From NCBI RefSeq assembly GCF_003254395.2, contig NC_037653.1, positions 3,038,001 to 3,102,000 on the forward strand: DNA of 64,000 bases. The letters run 5' to 3'. This document shows, piece after piece, positions 38,501 through 49,800 of the stretch. How positions within the stretch are numbered: position 1 is the first letter of the stretch; every line of letters starts with the position of its first letter. This DNA is from Apis mellifera. Its lineage: Eukaryota > Arthropoda > Insecta > Hymenoptera > Apidae. The notes below the pieces were generated by a model. The model made no database searches. It saw only the letters and a list, made by a program, of their open reading frames with translations, and was not told the DNA's origin. The position numbers and the translations under genes were made by a program.

Positions 38501-41500
38501 GGACGAGCGCCAGCATACCTGGCGGTGTTTCTGATGGCCAGTGGCACGAAGTCGAAGTCTCTTACATCAATAAAACGGTGACAATCTCTCTGGACAATTG
38601 CGACGTAGCTCTGGCGTTGGAGTACGGCGACAGATTGGGCAGAAAATGGTCCTGCGCTGGGAGAAGCGAACAAGTGTTGGAGGAGCGTTGCAGCATCGTA
38701 ACCGAGACTTGCCACCGGTTCTTGGACTTGACAGGGCCTCTGCAGTTGGGTGGCCTACCCGCTATACCGTCTAGCTTTCGAATCAGAAACAAAGACTTCG
38801 TCGGCTGCGTCAGCGACCTCTATATCGATCATATTTTCATCGACCTAAATTCTTTCGTAGCTGACAACGGCACCAACCCTGGCTGCCCGGAGAAAGTTTC
38901 GTTCTGCTCGTCTTCCCCGTGCAAGAACAACGGGAAGTGTCGAGAAATATGGGCCGGGTTCGTTTGCGAGTGCGAGGAAAATTTTGCTGGACCTACCTGC
39001 GCCGACGAGGTTGGCAAACCATGGAACTTCCACGGGGACGGGATGATCAGCTTCAACCCCTTGTTGAGACCCATTCAACTGCCCTGGCTAACCGCCCTCA
39101 GCCTGAGAACTCGATCGAGGCAAGCGTTCGTCATGAGCGTGCAAATTGGGCAAAACAGTTCCGCACTGATTCAAATCCGAGAGGGTAAATTGGTGGCGTT
39201 GTTAGATGGCGCTGACATCATACAAACGTTGAACGACATTGCCGACGGTGAGTGGCACAGAGTGGAGATCGTGTGGCAGAGTGGTCACGTCTCTTTGGAT
39301 ATCGATTATCGAAGCCGACCCATATTGTCCTCGTTACCAGCCAAATTGCAGGGTTTGTACATAGGTAGAATCCTGGTCGGTGGGCCGGAACAGTCGATGA
39401 ACATCGAGCTACCGTATTTCGACGGGTGTCTCCAAGACATACGTATCGGCAGTAATCAAAGCGTGTTGTTGCGGCCAACTGTTCAAGAGAACGTCGCGAC
39501 TGGCTGCAGTTCAGAGGCTGAGTGCAACGTAGACTGTCCAGAGGCATCGATCTGTGTGCCTAAGTGGAAGGCAGGCGAGTGCGTTTGCGCGACCGGGCGG
39601 GTAGGACGTAACTGTGAACGTGTTTGCGATTTGAATCCCTGCAACAACAGTGGCGCTTGTATCGAGGACGCGACGTCCCGTAGAGGATACCGATGCGAAT
39701 GCAATTCGCCCGAATATTCTGGAAATTACTGCGAAATCAAGGCCGATCAACCATGTCCAGCAACCTGGTGGGGTTCGCCGGTTTGCGGACCTTGTCATTG
39801 CGACGAGTCGAAAGGTTACGATCCTGCCTGCAACAAGACAACAGGCGAATGTTATTGCAAGGAGAATCACTATCAGCCTTCTGGTAAAAAGGAATGCATC
39901 CCTTGCGAGTGTTACGCAACTGGAAGCTTTGGCCCTCGCTGCGACACCGAGACAGGACAGTGCCGGTGTCGAGTCGGGGTCATTGGACGATCTTGCACAG
40001 CGTGTCCCAATCCGTATGCCGAGGTCACGCTTCGTGGTTGCGAGGTAGTGTACGACGGATGCCCCAGGTCTTACTCTGAAGGGCTGTGGTGGCCGAGGAC
40101 AAAATTTGGAATGATCGCCGTAGAGGATTGCCCCGATATGGCCGAAGGAAAGACTTCCAGGTCTTGTGACGATAAACTTGGCGGCTGGCAAGAACCTGAT
40201 CTCTTCAACTGTACCTCGGAAGCGTTTATCGAGCAAAGACATCAGTTAGCTGCGTTAGAAACAAAAGAATTGACTTTGAATACTTACGTAGCCGTGAAGA
40301 TAGCGAAAGATGTATATAGAGCAGTGAACGTGACCAAAGAATTGTATGGGGCCGATTTGCTGGTCGCTGAATCTTTGTTGGTAGCGTTGTTGCAATATGA
40401 AGAGAGTTTGGTTGGGTTAAATTTGACTCATAGTCAAGATAAGGATTATGTCTCTTATCTGGTTGGGATTGCTAGCAATATTTTAAAAAGCAAATATTTG
40501 GAAAAGTGGTCAAGGATTGAGACTCTTAACGGTGATACACCTGACAAAGTCTTGAATGCAATGGGAAATTATTTGAAAACCTTGACTGCATCTCAACACG
40601 ATACTTTCACAAATCCTTTTGAAATAGTCGATATTAATGTAGGTAAGCAAAATAAGTATCTTTTTAAATATCAATAGTATTTGTAATTATGATTTACTTA
40701 CCAATCATGATAAACGACCTATTTTTTTTAGTACTAGGTCTGGATGTAGTAACTTCAGAGAGTTTGTTCGGTTATGAAACGGCAGAATATACAGAAGATC
40801 CATCTGCATCTACAGCAAGGCCAACCGAAGCGGATCAGAAAGTCGTGTTACCCGACACTTCAGCGTTTCTGTCCTCACCTGCTCATTTCGGCCCGTCAAT
40901 TACTTTCCCAAAATATAATAATTATATGGCCGATCCGAATAGATTCGATCCATATTCTAAAATAAGAGTGCCTCTTGATATATTAGGCATTAAAACTTTA
41001 ATGCAAGGTGAATTAAATGTTAAGAAAAGTTTGGTAAATCGAAAGGCTGTGTTGAGTTATGTGCAATATAAGCAATTAGGTGCCCTATTGCCTCAGAGGT
41101 ATAAAAAATAATTATATTTTTTTATTTCTTGCAATTGTATTAAACACATTATAAAAATGTAATACCGATTAAAATTGGATTTTTATAGATTTGACGATTC
41201 TGTGTCAGTTAGATGGGGCGTAGAAGTAGCGGTAGGTTCGCCAGTCATAACAGTATCCGTTTTAGTTCCTTCCAATGATGGTTACATATCTTTGACTGGA
41301 ATTCCCTTACAATCACCTGTTCAAATTAGTCTTTGGCTCAGCGAGAAAGACGATATTAAGACTAGAACTAATCCGCAATGTGTGCATTGGAGTACAGCTA
41401 GGGGGTATGCCTTAAAATATGCTTTAAAATATATATTTTATTTAGATATTAATTTTTGATTTTATTTTTCATTATTTCATTTTGAATTTTTTTTTTTATA

Positions 41501-44215
41501 TATTTCAGAGTGGGTGAATGGAGTCGTATGGGTTGTACTACGGAGAGTGAAGACGATTCTTTGTCTTTTGGAACGATTGTAAATTGTTCCTGTTTCCAAT
41601 TATCCACTTTTGCAATATTGACGGATGTACTCGATCCAGAATACGTCCCCGAACCATCTTTATTAGAAGATGTAACGAGTTACAGTGCATTTATGCTTGC
41701 TTTACCCTTGCTGTTATCCGCTTTACTTATTTTGGCTTTGATACGAGGTGGTGGCACAAATTCAAATAGTATTCATAAAAATTTGGTAATGTGTGTTTTC
41801 TTTGCCGAAGTGCTCTATTTGATTGCACTCAAAGCTAGAAGTCCTCTAGTCTCGAATGAATTTCCATGTAAATTGACGGCAATTGGTCTACATTATGCTT
41901 GGTTAAGTACATTCTCATGGACTTTAGTAGACTCCATTCATCTCTATCGAATGCTGACTGAAATGCGAGATGTGAATCATGGACAAATGAGATTTTATTA
42001 CGCCATGGGATATGGTGCTCCAGCTATTATAGTTGGATTGACTATCGGCGTTAGAGCCGATCAGTACGGGAATTTTTATTTGTTCGTATATTCTAAATTT
42101 TTTTATTTATATATTTTAACAAGAAAAATATTATTAATGACAAAAATTTATTTTATTTCAGTTGTTGGTTATCAATTTATGAAACTGTGATTTGGTCTTT
42201 AATAGGACCGATTTGCTTAGCGATCTTTGTGAATTTTTGTATTCTCGTTATGTCGATACGAGCAGCTTTTACATTGAAAGAACACATCATGGGTTTCGGA
42301 AATTTAAGAACGTTACTCTGGTTATCCGTAGCTTCGTTACCTTTACTTGGATCTACGTGGACATTAACGGTCCTTAATGCCTCTGAAAATTCGCCAACAT
42401 TATCGTACCTGCTTAGTATAGCAGTCGTTGTACATGCATCATTTAGTTTGATCGGTTATTGCTTTATTAATGGCAGAGTACGAAGAAATCTGTACTTAAG
42501 CCTGTTAAGATGTATCGGGAAAAAGACACCTTTGTTGGAGGGAAGTATGGGAAATGGAAGCAGTAGTCAAAATGTAAATGGTCATTCGGTATGTCAAATA
42601 ATTATATCTCATTGTATTAAATGAAGAGTGGAAATATTAGCTTTTTTCATGAATAATATTACAGCGATCTGCATTGGCATATTCGTCAACGTATAGTGGA
42701 GCAGAATCGGTGTGTAGAAGAGTTCATGTAGGAGTTTCGACGAGTAGTACAACTTCACGAAGTACAAATAAAACTGGGTCCAGCCCTTATCGTAGTGATA
42801 CACATTTAAGGCATACATCAACATCCACGAGTAATTATAATAGCGATAGAGATCCCTATTTATCTTCTAGGAGTCATCGATCGACATTACATTCCAGACA
42901 AGGTACTCAGTATTAAATTCATTAAATAACTTATTTCTTATAATAAACAATACAATTTATCAATATGTATAGAAACGACAGAACCAAGGAATCAACGTAG
43001 AGATTCCGAATCGGATTCAGATGGATCCCAAGCTGAAGGTGGAGGACGAAGTTTAGACCTTGCGAGTTCGCATAGTTCTGACGAGGAAGATGTTACGTCG
43101 AGATCGCATAGAAATATGGGTGTCTCGACGCAGCAACCTGTCACGCACAGTTATTTGCCTAATATACATAGCAATCCTACCGAACATTTAAACATACTTT
43201 GCTCAAATACGGATTTATTTCCAAATATCAAACCCATTTACGCACCTAGATGGAGTTCGCAGTTACCAGAAGCATATTTATCATCAAACGGTAAATTTAA
43301 ACTTTAGAATTTCATACATTTAGAATATTATATGAAATCAAATTTGGATAATTTTTTTCATTTCTAGCAATGGACGTACGCGGAAGCCAATGGTCTGGAG
43401 GTACCATATCCGATAATGAAATGGCCTCGAATAAAACTTCCAGTCCCAATCCACTGCCTTATCCTGACATGAATTCACCCCAAAAAAGTCAACCGGATGA
43501 AAATTATTCGGAAGGCGAAGAAAAACTTCATCATTTGGGAGAAAAATATTTGTTTCCATATACTGCTGAAGAAGATCACACTGTCTCGCCTACTCCGTAC
43601 ATGCTACCTATGTCTTCCCGCATTCTCGCGTCTAGCATGAGTCATCATTCGCAAAATTCTAATCATGAAAATATGAGCGGTTCAGAAAGGTATGGAAGCT
43701 TAAAGAGAGGACAAAGTATACATAGCTCTCAACACGATAACCTAAGCGGGTCGGAAAGATACGGTAGCTTAAAGCGTGGTAAAATAACACCAACTGTGCT
43801 AGAAGATTCACCGGAATATATTCTACCGATGAGTGGTAGAATATTGTCTAGTTCATTAACCCACGATTTACAACATAGCAATGAATTGGCTGCACTTCGA
43901 CAGCAGCAACAGCAATATGAACAAACTATCACAGAGACCGAGTAAGTACGATATATTTGTATTTAAAAAAAAAAATTTGCTATCACAATAAATCAATATA
44001 CATATGTATATAGTTTAATTAATTGCATTTACTTTATAACTTACGCTTACTCTGGATAATTAGTGAAGAGGTAAGCGTTTATAGAAATGCTAAATACATC
44101 AATGAAAATTTGTTATTTTGCAAATAAATAAAAGTCACATTAAATTAATGTAATGTAATTTATGTCTGATTTATCTTGTTTTAGGAAGGATACTAATGCG
44201 GAAACGTCGGTATGA
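32573..44215 (+). CDS. stan: Starry night / Flamingo, seven-pass atypical cadherin (CELSR orthologue)
   Basis: Thirteen exons: 32573-33015, 33552-34248, 34671-35527, 35770-36610, 36724-40642, 40732-41098, 41189-41404, 41509-42081, 42162-42588, 42665-42902, 42973-43290, 43368-43941, 44185-44215. The phases close to 3,166 codons plus TGA; Drosophila Stan is somewhat longer (about 3,580). Order of parts: signal peptide (1-20), novel N-terminal region, nine cadherin repeats (about 255-1225), EGF/laminin-G/laminin-EGF modules (about 1320-2050), hormone-receptor region (from about 2058), GAIN with GPS (about 2438-2480), seven membrane helices (about 2505-2740), and a 425-residue cytoplasmic tail ending ETSV. 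Flamingo is the homophilic adhesion GPCR of the core planar-polarity pathway (with Frizzled and Van Gogh) and guides axon and dendrite growth. The start was chosen at 32573 because it opens directly into the signal peptide (MERWKWIVLLL). The exon 8 donor is GTTCGT, the least typical of the set. Confidence 0.95.
33869..37550 (+). other. stan: Stan cadherin-repeat region (EC1-EC9)
   Basis: Nine extracellular cadherin repeats are coded across exons 2-5. Linker motifs in order: TNDHAPSF, DDNDNYPQF, DVNDNAPRF, DVNDNDPYF, DANNFSPVF, DVNDNAPVF, DVNDSPPAF, DVNDNAPVL, and a final repeat without a linker motif. Most also show the LDRE and DxD calcium ligands (for example TPLDREKT, KPLDREIV). The EC5/EC6 linker lacks the DxNDN ligands, as in vertebrate CELSRs, predicting a calcium-poor flexible joint. 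EC9 is also degenerate. Confidence 0.9.
37840..40230 (+). other. stan: Stan EGF, laminin-G, laminin-EGF and hormone-receptor modules
   Basis: All lie within the 3.9-kb exon 5. EGF-like modules (CVREPC, CYSNPCVNGGTC) come first, then a laminin-G domain (starting near FGPATFLTFASLRQ), an EGF (CSSSPCKNNGKC), a second laminin-G (from WNFHGDGMISF), further EGFs, and a laminin-type EGF (CHCDESKGYDPACNKTTGEC). The hormone-receptor motif CPRSYSEGLWWPRT opens the membrane-proximal region. This array is diagnostic of the Flamingo/CELSR family. Confidence 0.9.
41377..41640 (+). other. stan: Stan GPS motif of the GAIN domain
   Basis: The GPS cysteines and tryptophans are present (CVHWSTARG at the end of exon 7; GEWSRMGC and CSCFQLSTFAIL in exon 8). 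The intron 41405-41508 splits the motif. The catalytic tripeptide, usually H-L-(S/T), reads Q-L-S, so the general-base histidine is missing and autoproteolysis is doubtful. Several CELSR paralogues also depart from the consensus. Confidence 0.8.
41690..42480 (+). other. stan: Stan seven-transmembrane region
   Basis: Seven hydrophobic segments: FMLALPLLLSALLILAL; VMCVFFAEVLYLIAL; IGLHYAWLSTFSWTLV; YYAMGYGAPAIIVGLTIGV; VIWSLIGPICLAIFVNFCIL; LLWLSVASLPLLGSTWTLTVL (TM6, slightly longer in full); and SIAVVVHASFSLIGYCFI. A conserved FCWLS lies in the second outer loop, split by the intron 42082-42161. The class B2 (adhesion) layout is clear. Confidence 0.9.
43604..43870 (+). repeat. stan: Internal duplication in the Stan cytoplasmic tail
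   Basis: Exon 12 codes SGSERYGSLKRG twice (43676-43711 and 43745-43780). The pair is flanked by two related blocks, LPMSSRILASSM and LPMSGRILSSSL, each followed by H/Q/N-rich sequence. Codons differ between copies, so the duplication is old or selected at protein level. The tyrosine, serine and basic residues suit kinase or adaptor docking, but this is inference. Confidence 0.8.
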
Positions 44216-44940
44216 TGGTCTCCGTGCTACAAACACCGTACAAAGTAATATAACGTATTATTAGCTTAAAATTTAAATGATTAAAATATATATATATATA
44301 TAGATATATATATTTCTTAGAGTGATAATAACTCTAAGATATATTTTAAGAGCGGCCATGACTGTACTTACAAATTTAGCCATATTGATTAGTATGTATG
44401 TGTGAGTGCCTGTACGTATCTATATGCATACGCTTGTCGATATTTTGTTTTGTGTGATTCCAGTTTCGGTTCTGAAGTGATTTTTTTCGATTTCTTCATT
44501 GATTATCGCGATATTGATCAGTGATATCGGATAGTCGGAAGACAAATGATCTCTAGTTCATTTCCATTATTCATGTAATTAATATTACTTTTCTAGTACC
44601 TTAATTTCTAAACTCAGTATTGTGCAATGTATACATTCCAATTTCATTTTATATATTTAGGTTCTATTTCCTTTCTTTTTCATTCTTTTTTTTTTTTTAA
44701 AAGAAATTTACATATTATATTTTATACATGCCATGGAAGAAGCGTACAACTTTGCGGCGCAATTTTCATAGTTTTGTATATATTTATATGAAAAAAATGT
44801 GACAAAATACATAATTTATATATATCCTTCATCTAGCGATTGAGAATTCTCTATCCTGTTTATTATTCACTTTTCTTTGTTAATTGCTTCAATATTATGG
44901 TATTCGCACATTTGCATCAATTTCATTGATAAAAATTACC

Positions 44941-44946
44941 TTTATT
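44941..44946 (-). terminator. spg: Candidate spg polyadenylation signal
   Basis: The minus strand reads AATAAA (TTTATT on plus) about 520 bases past the spg stop codon. Another copy follows at about 44859-44864. Its position beyond the stan signal implies tail-to-tail overlap. Confidence 0.35.
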
Positions 44947-44961
44947 CTCATTGAAAATATA

Positions 44962-44967
44962 AATAAA
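44962..44967 (+). terminator. stan: Candidate stan polyadenylation signal
   Basis: This is the first plus-strand AATAAA after the stan stop codon, about 750 bases downstream. Variant signals nearer the stop cannot be excluded. Confidence 0.35.
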
Positions 44968-45467
44968 TTACAAAATATAGTTAGATTAATATTCGGAAGA
45001 TCGTCGTCTTTAACATAAAGTCAATACTGTATCATGTGAACGCCGAGTGCTACCAGACAACTTCTACATAATTAAAATTCGAATACAGTTTGTCCCGGAT
45101 AATCGCCGATGAGTCTTGGTCGTTCTCAGCATTTCGATACCATGTTTTTTACTAAGGTACGTTATACACAGGTTGGTGTAATCCATGTCGAGTTACGCAT
45201 TAAAAGATTTCTTTTCGATTATTACAGGATTTTCTTATGCATAATAACGTTATATGTATGTATATAAAATGATGTGCAAATGTCAGAGACTTTGCTGTGC
45301 AAATCCAATTAGGTTTCAATTGTTAGTTACGTGTTTGCCAATAATCGTGCGAGTTATCAAAGTTTCGCTAATACATGGTATGTATGCGATTTTACAATCG
45401 GATTTGCTCGACTGTGGCACACGCACATCACAATTAATCACTAAGACTAGGAGATTCATCATCATTG

Positions 45468-46814
45468 CTACACAGTGCTTTCAGTATCAGTTGCCATAGA
45501 TAATGTTTGAAGTTTTGGTACTGAATAATTTTCCGAATGACCATGAGACTGTGAACGATTTGACACTCTTTCCAAAGTTGATGGGGCCGAAGGAGTATCT
45601 TGATGTGCCTTCGGTGGTATCGGTGGTGGACTAACCTAAAAATAGTAAGTAATAAATCGATAAGAATAAAGATACAATAGAAACTTTAGTTCTTGTAGAA
45701 ATAATTACCTCTTGACCTGGCAAAGAATGCGATCCTTGGAACATACCGCTCGCAAAATTTGCCGTAGAAACATTCAACGCATTTATTACGGATGGTGGTG
45801 AAATATTCATGATATCGTTGCACCTTGTCCGTGGTTCAAAATCCTCGTAACCGAGATTGTTTAAGTTACTTAAATGCGATTGAAAATCTAATAAACTAGC
45901 AGTTGATATGCCGCTATCGCGAAGATCGTTCGGTTCATTCTGCGCTTCCGAATCGTCATCTGTACTCCACTCTGTGTTACATTTATATGCTAAACGTTTT
46001 GGTGGTGCGGGTGGTACCATGGTATTCATATTTGAATCTCTCTTGTCGGGAGCTAAAGTGTGAGAATTTCAATTAATAATTATACACACAACACAAAAAA
46101 AACACAAAAATATTTATATATTTTAATAAAGTTTTGGAATTAAATAATTAAATTACACGTAAATCGTGGACCAATTACAAATTTATCCAGACAACGTGTC
46201 AAATTAAAACATTCTTATTATATTACACAGTTATACATTCATCAAACAAGATTTTGTATTACATTGTAAATAATTTTAATATTTTATAAATAATATCTGT
46301 ATTATGTGATATCTGCATAGTTCATCAATTTAAAATAATAACTTACTAATATAATGGCATCATAAAAATTGTAGATATTATATATGTAGATGTAATATAT
46401 TTATATATAACATGCAGATATTATATATTTATTTTCTCCAAATAAAACTTACTGCAACCTCTTGGTGGCAAAGGAGGAGCTGGTTCGGGACCAGGTTCAC
46501 TCCATGAAGTTCTTAAACCAGTCTGATCGACGCCATCGGTTGGCGTTGGCAAAGAATGTCTCAATGGTAATTTTGGGCTTAACGGTTTGCTCAAAGATCT
46601 TTGATGCGTAGGTCGAGGTGGAGTCGTGCCATAACCTACGGAACGTGGTCGCACTTCTCGTTGCGGAATAGGAGGCGGTCCACCATCTACTTTTGTGTAA
46701 AAGCCTTCGTCTTCGGGTAAACCATCACTGTCTGCGTGTGAAGTTCGACAGCCAGCCGTTTCCAACGTAACTGGTCGTTGCTTCTCGTTAATAGGTAACG
46801 GAGGTAACGGTGAG
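45468..46814 (-). other. spg: Sponge proline-rich tail with PDZ ligand
   Basis: The last three exons code a disordered tail with several PxxP motifs (SPLPPLPINEKQ, GGPPPIPQREVR, PAPPLPPRG, SPPPIPPKAHQ). The lysine- or arginine-ended ones suit Crk-type SH3 domains, the known partner class of DOCK tails. The chain ends TESTV, a class I PDZ ligand. Confidence 0.75.
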
Positions 46815-49800
46815 CTAAAAGAATTGGATAATAAATAAGAAAATTCATGATCTATTTGCAAGAAAAAGAAGCATCATGAAGTATTACTTGACGATGCTGT
46901 CCTGATGAATTGTTCGTTGCCTGGCCAAAGGGCCAAGATTTTGTTTCAGCTGCGTGAATCTCTCGTGCAGTCTTTTGTGTAACGGTTGCACACCCGCTGG
47001 TGCGATTTGCCCGTGTAAATTCAATCCAGCTTCCAAAACGCTCATCTGATCAAGAATCAAACCTTTCAATCTGTTTACATGCGGCACCATTTCCGGATTT
47101 TGTCTAGCGAATTCAGGAGTAAGAAAGGCTTCTTGATACTTGGTAATCCCACCCATTACGTTAGCATCGATAATACCTTGAAGGCGCATACTAAACGGAT
47201 TAATGTTTCGATGAGGTTCGGCAGTGTATTGTGCGACAAGTCTCCTCAATTCTCTCTCTACGCTCAGCATAGTTTCGCAAGCATATTGTACAGGCGCCAA
47301 CAATTCAGATCTCTTTTCGATCACCTCGAACCATCTAAGTATACCTGGTAACTTTGCCTCTGTGGTCAGCGTGGTTCTTTCGATCCATAGAGATTTAAAC
47401 TCGTTTTCTCGATCGACAGGCCCTCTATGAAGCGGTCGATCGAAAATGAATTTTCGAACATCGTTCACTAGATAGAATGCGACCACTCGTTCCGGTACTT
47501 CAGCTCCTCGACAAGCCAGACTACTTTCTTCAGGGATTGGTTTCACGTTGCAAATTTGTATATCTATAAATCATTATATTCGAAGATTTACGATACGATT
47601 AACGATGAGATAAAAAAAATAATTAATCAACTTACATTGTCCCTCAGAACTTAAAATACTCTCGTCGGGAGGGGAGTTTTTCATTAATATTTGTGCGCTT
47701 GGAAATTCAGTCTGTAATCGTTGTGTAAATGCCCCTATTCTCTCGTATTCTAGACCGCGATAGATGAATAACTTATTCTATAAGATTATAACGAGTGAAT
47801 TACATTTTTATTTTTATATCTAAATTGTACTTTACTACTTTGTGCTACTTACTCTAACAAAAAGAGGAAAACTCAGACCATAAAAGCCTACTCTAAAGTA
47901 TTCTGGTTCAGGTCGAAGTTGCGTCAATATATTGTCCAGGAATTTGGCTTGCAACTTCAGTACGTGACTCAGTTTCGCGTAATCATATAACCTAGTTTCG
48001 TATAGTATGGCCAATTCCTTGCACAGTGGGATACCTTTTTCCCAACATTTGCCCCGATCTAAATAATGAATTATCTTGTGATAAAGAACCTCTTTTCTCT
48101 GCCATTCTGGTTGTTGTGGATGCGAATGATCCGGAGGCAGAATTGTGGAACTCCAACCAAGCTGATCGGCGTATAGCTTCATTGTAAATCCGGCTTCGGT
48201 ATAATTTTCAGCTGCTAAATGCAGGTCGTGAAGCTTATAAATATAGCGCAAATACATCTCCTTTCGATTAAATTCGTTCTTGTAAAAATTCTGTGAGAAA
48301 AAGAATTATTATTATTGACAAAAATTTATTATTCATTAATCTGATATTGAGATGATAGTGAGAAAGTTATTATTTTCACTTACCAATAAATTAACGGTAC
48401 ACGACATACGTTTATCGCGATTTTCGTCGCCTTGAATTACGCTTCTATAATCTAACAGTCTTTCCAATAAACGCGTAATTGACGTAATAAAAGCAGTTCC
48501 GCTATCCTTCCAGGCTGGATCTTCTGACTGAACTCTGTCTAATAATCTGTCGACAAAAATAGAATAATATCTGAATTTCTATTCTACATATGAGAATGTG
48601 CATAATTCCACTATCAATTTATTACACTTACACAGCACTAAGATGCTCCCTAATGCAGCATACAAATTACAAATTAAAATTTTCAATGAAATGCAATTCA
48701 AATTATTAGATGCATATAACTAACAATTATTGAATTGGTGAAAAAATAATGTCAATTTTATAAATGCAAAAATTAATTATAATCCATGTCTCACTTTTGA
48801 AAATATTTAAACTTTGTATAAATTTATCATAAATGTATTTTATTAATAATTTTTTAGCAATTGGATATAAGATTAATTATATATTATACTATTACACTAT
48901 TTATTATGATTTCTATATTCAAACAAGAGAAGAATATTTTGATAAAATTTATTACAAATATAATAATATATCAATATATCATTTATTTACTTTTTAAGAA
49001 CCAAAGCCAACATAATTTTTCCACCAACCTAGTGAATTAAATTCAAACGAATTCTTTCATGAGAAATATTAAAAAAAAAAAAAGAAACTAATACTTACAT
49101 TGTGTTAAACAATTGCCTGTACTCGTCATCACCTTTGTTCTCACTGATCAAGATATCTAGTTTATCTATTAATTCCGATTCCACGGATCTGAAGCTACCA
49201 CGAGCTCGTTGTTCACATTCCATCATGTCAAAAAATATGTGCAAAGTGGCTTTCCTTAGTTCGCTTTCAGGAACCAAAGTGACTTCCAAGAAAGGGCCCA
49301 CCATTCCAGGAATGAACTCTAACTTATGATCATGCAAATTGGACCACATGGATAATATTTGAAAGCCCATCAACACTCTCATATCTCCGTACTTTTCAAT
49401 GATCTTTTCACGTTTTACTTCAGAAAATTGTTCAAGTTGCAGGGATGGCTGAGTGAGATATGCTACAGCTAGATTAAAGTATGTGGACCAGAGTTGGGCG
49501 TCGAAGCAATCGTCTACAAAACGAAAGGCTAGAGGTTGAGCAAGCTCTTTCAAAGATTTTAAGATAACATTGTTCGCTTGCATTCTGATCACCAGCCAAT
49601 CAGGCGGGAACACTTCTTGCCTAACGAGATCACGGAGAACAAGAAAAACTCTAAGAAGGAAATCCTTCAGAGGTTTCCTTTCACCGGCATGAGCCAATTC
49701 CTCCCAAAGTCGAACATAGTGATATTCGTCTAAAAGCTGAAGCAATCCTATCAAGCAAGCCACTAGACATCCCAACACGGGGCCACTGCTATTTATGACG

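Larger units (their letters stand above)
44216..45467. other. Convergent 3' UTR region of stan and spg
   Basis: The interval separates the stop codons of two convergent genes and must hold both 3' UTRs. On the plus strand AATAAA occurs at 44962-44967; on the minus strand AATAAA occurs at 44941-44946. Used as poly(A) signals, these would give UTRs of about 770 and 540 bases that overlap by some tens of bases. A TA microsatellite lies at 44286-44313. The 81-codon frame at 45254-45499 is not supported. Confidence 0.5.

Noticed and set aside
38050..38715. 221-codon minus-strand frame over stan exon 5
   Set aside because: Antisense shadow of the EGF/laminin-G coding sequence; the same holds for 39511-40242.
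42082..42161. Read-through of stan exon 8 into the intron
   Set aside because: The open frame continues by chance in AT-rich sequence, but splicing at 42081/42162 restores the conserved FCWLS loop and the next membrane helix.
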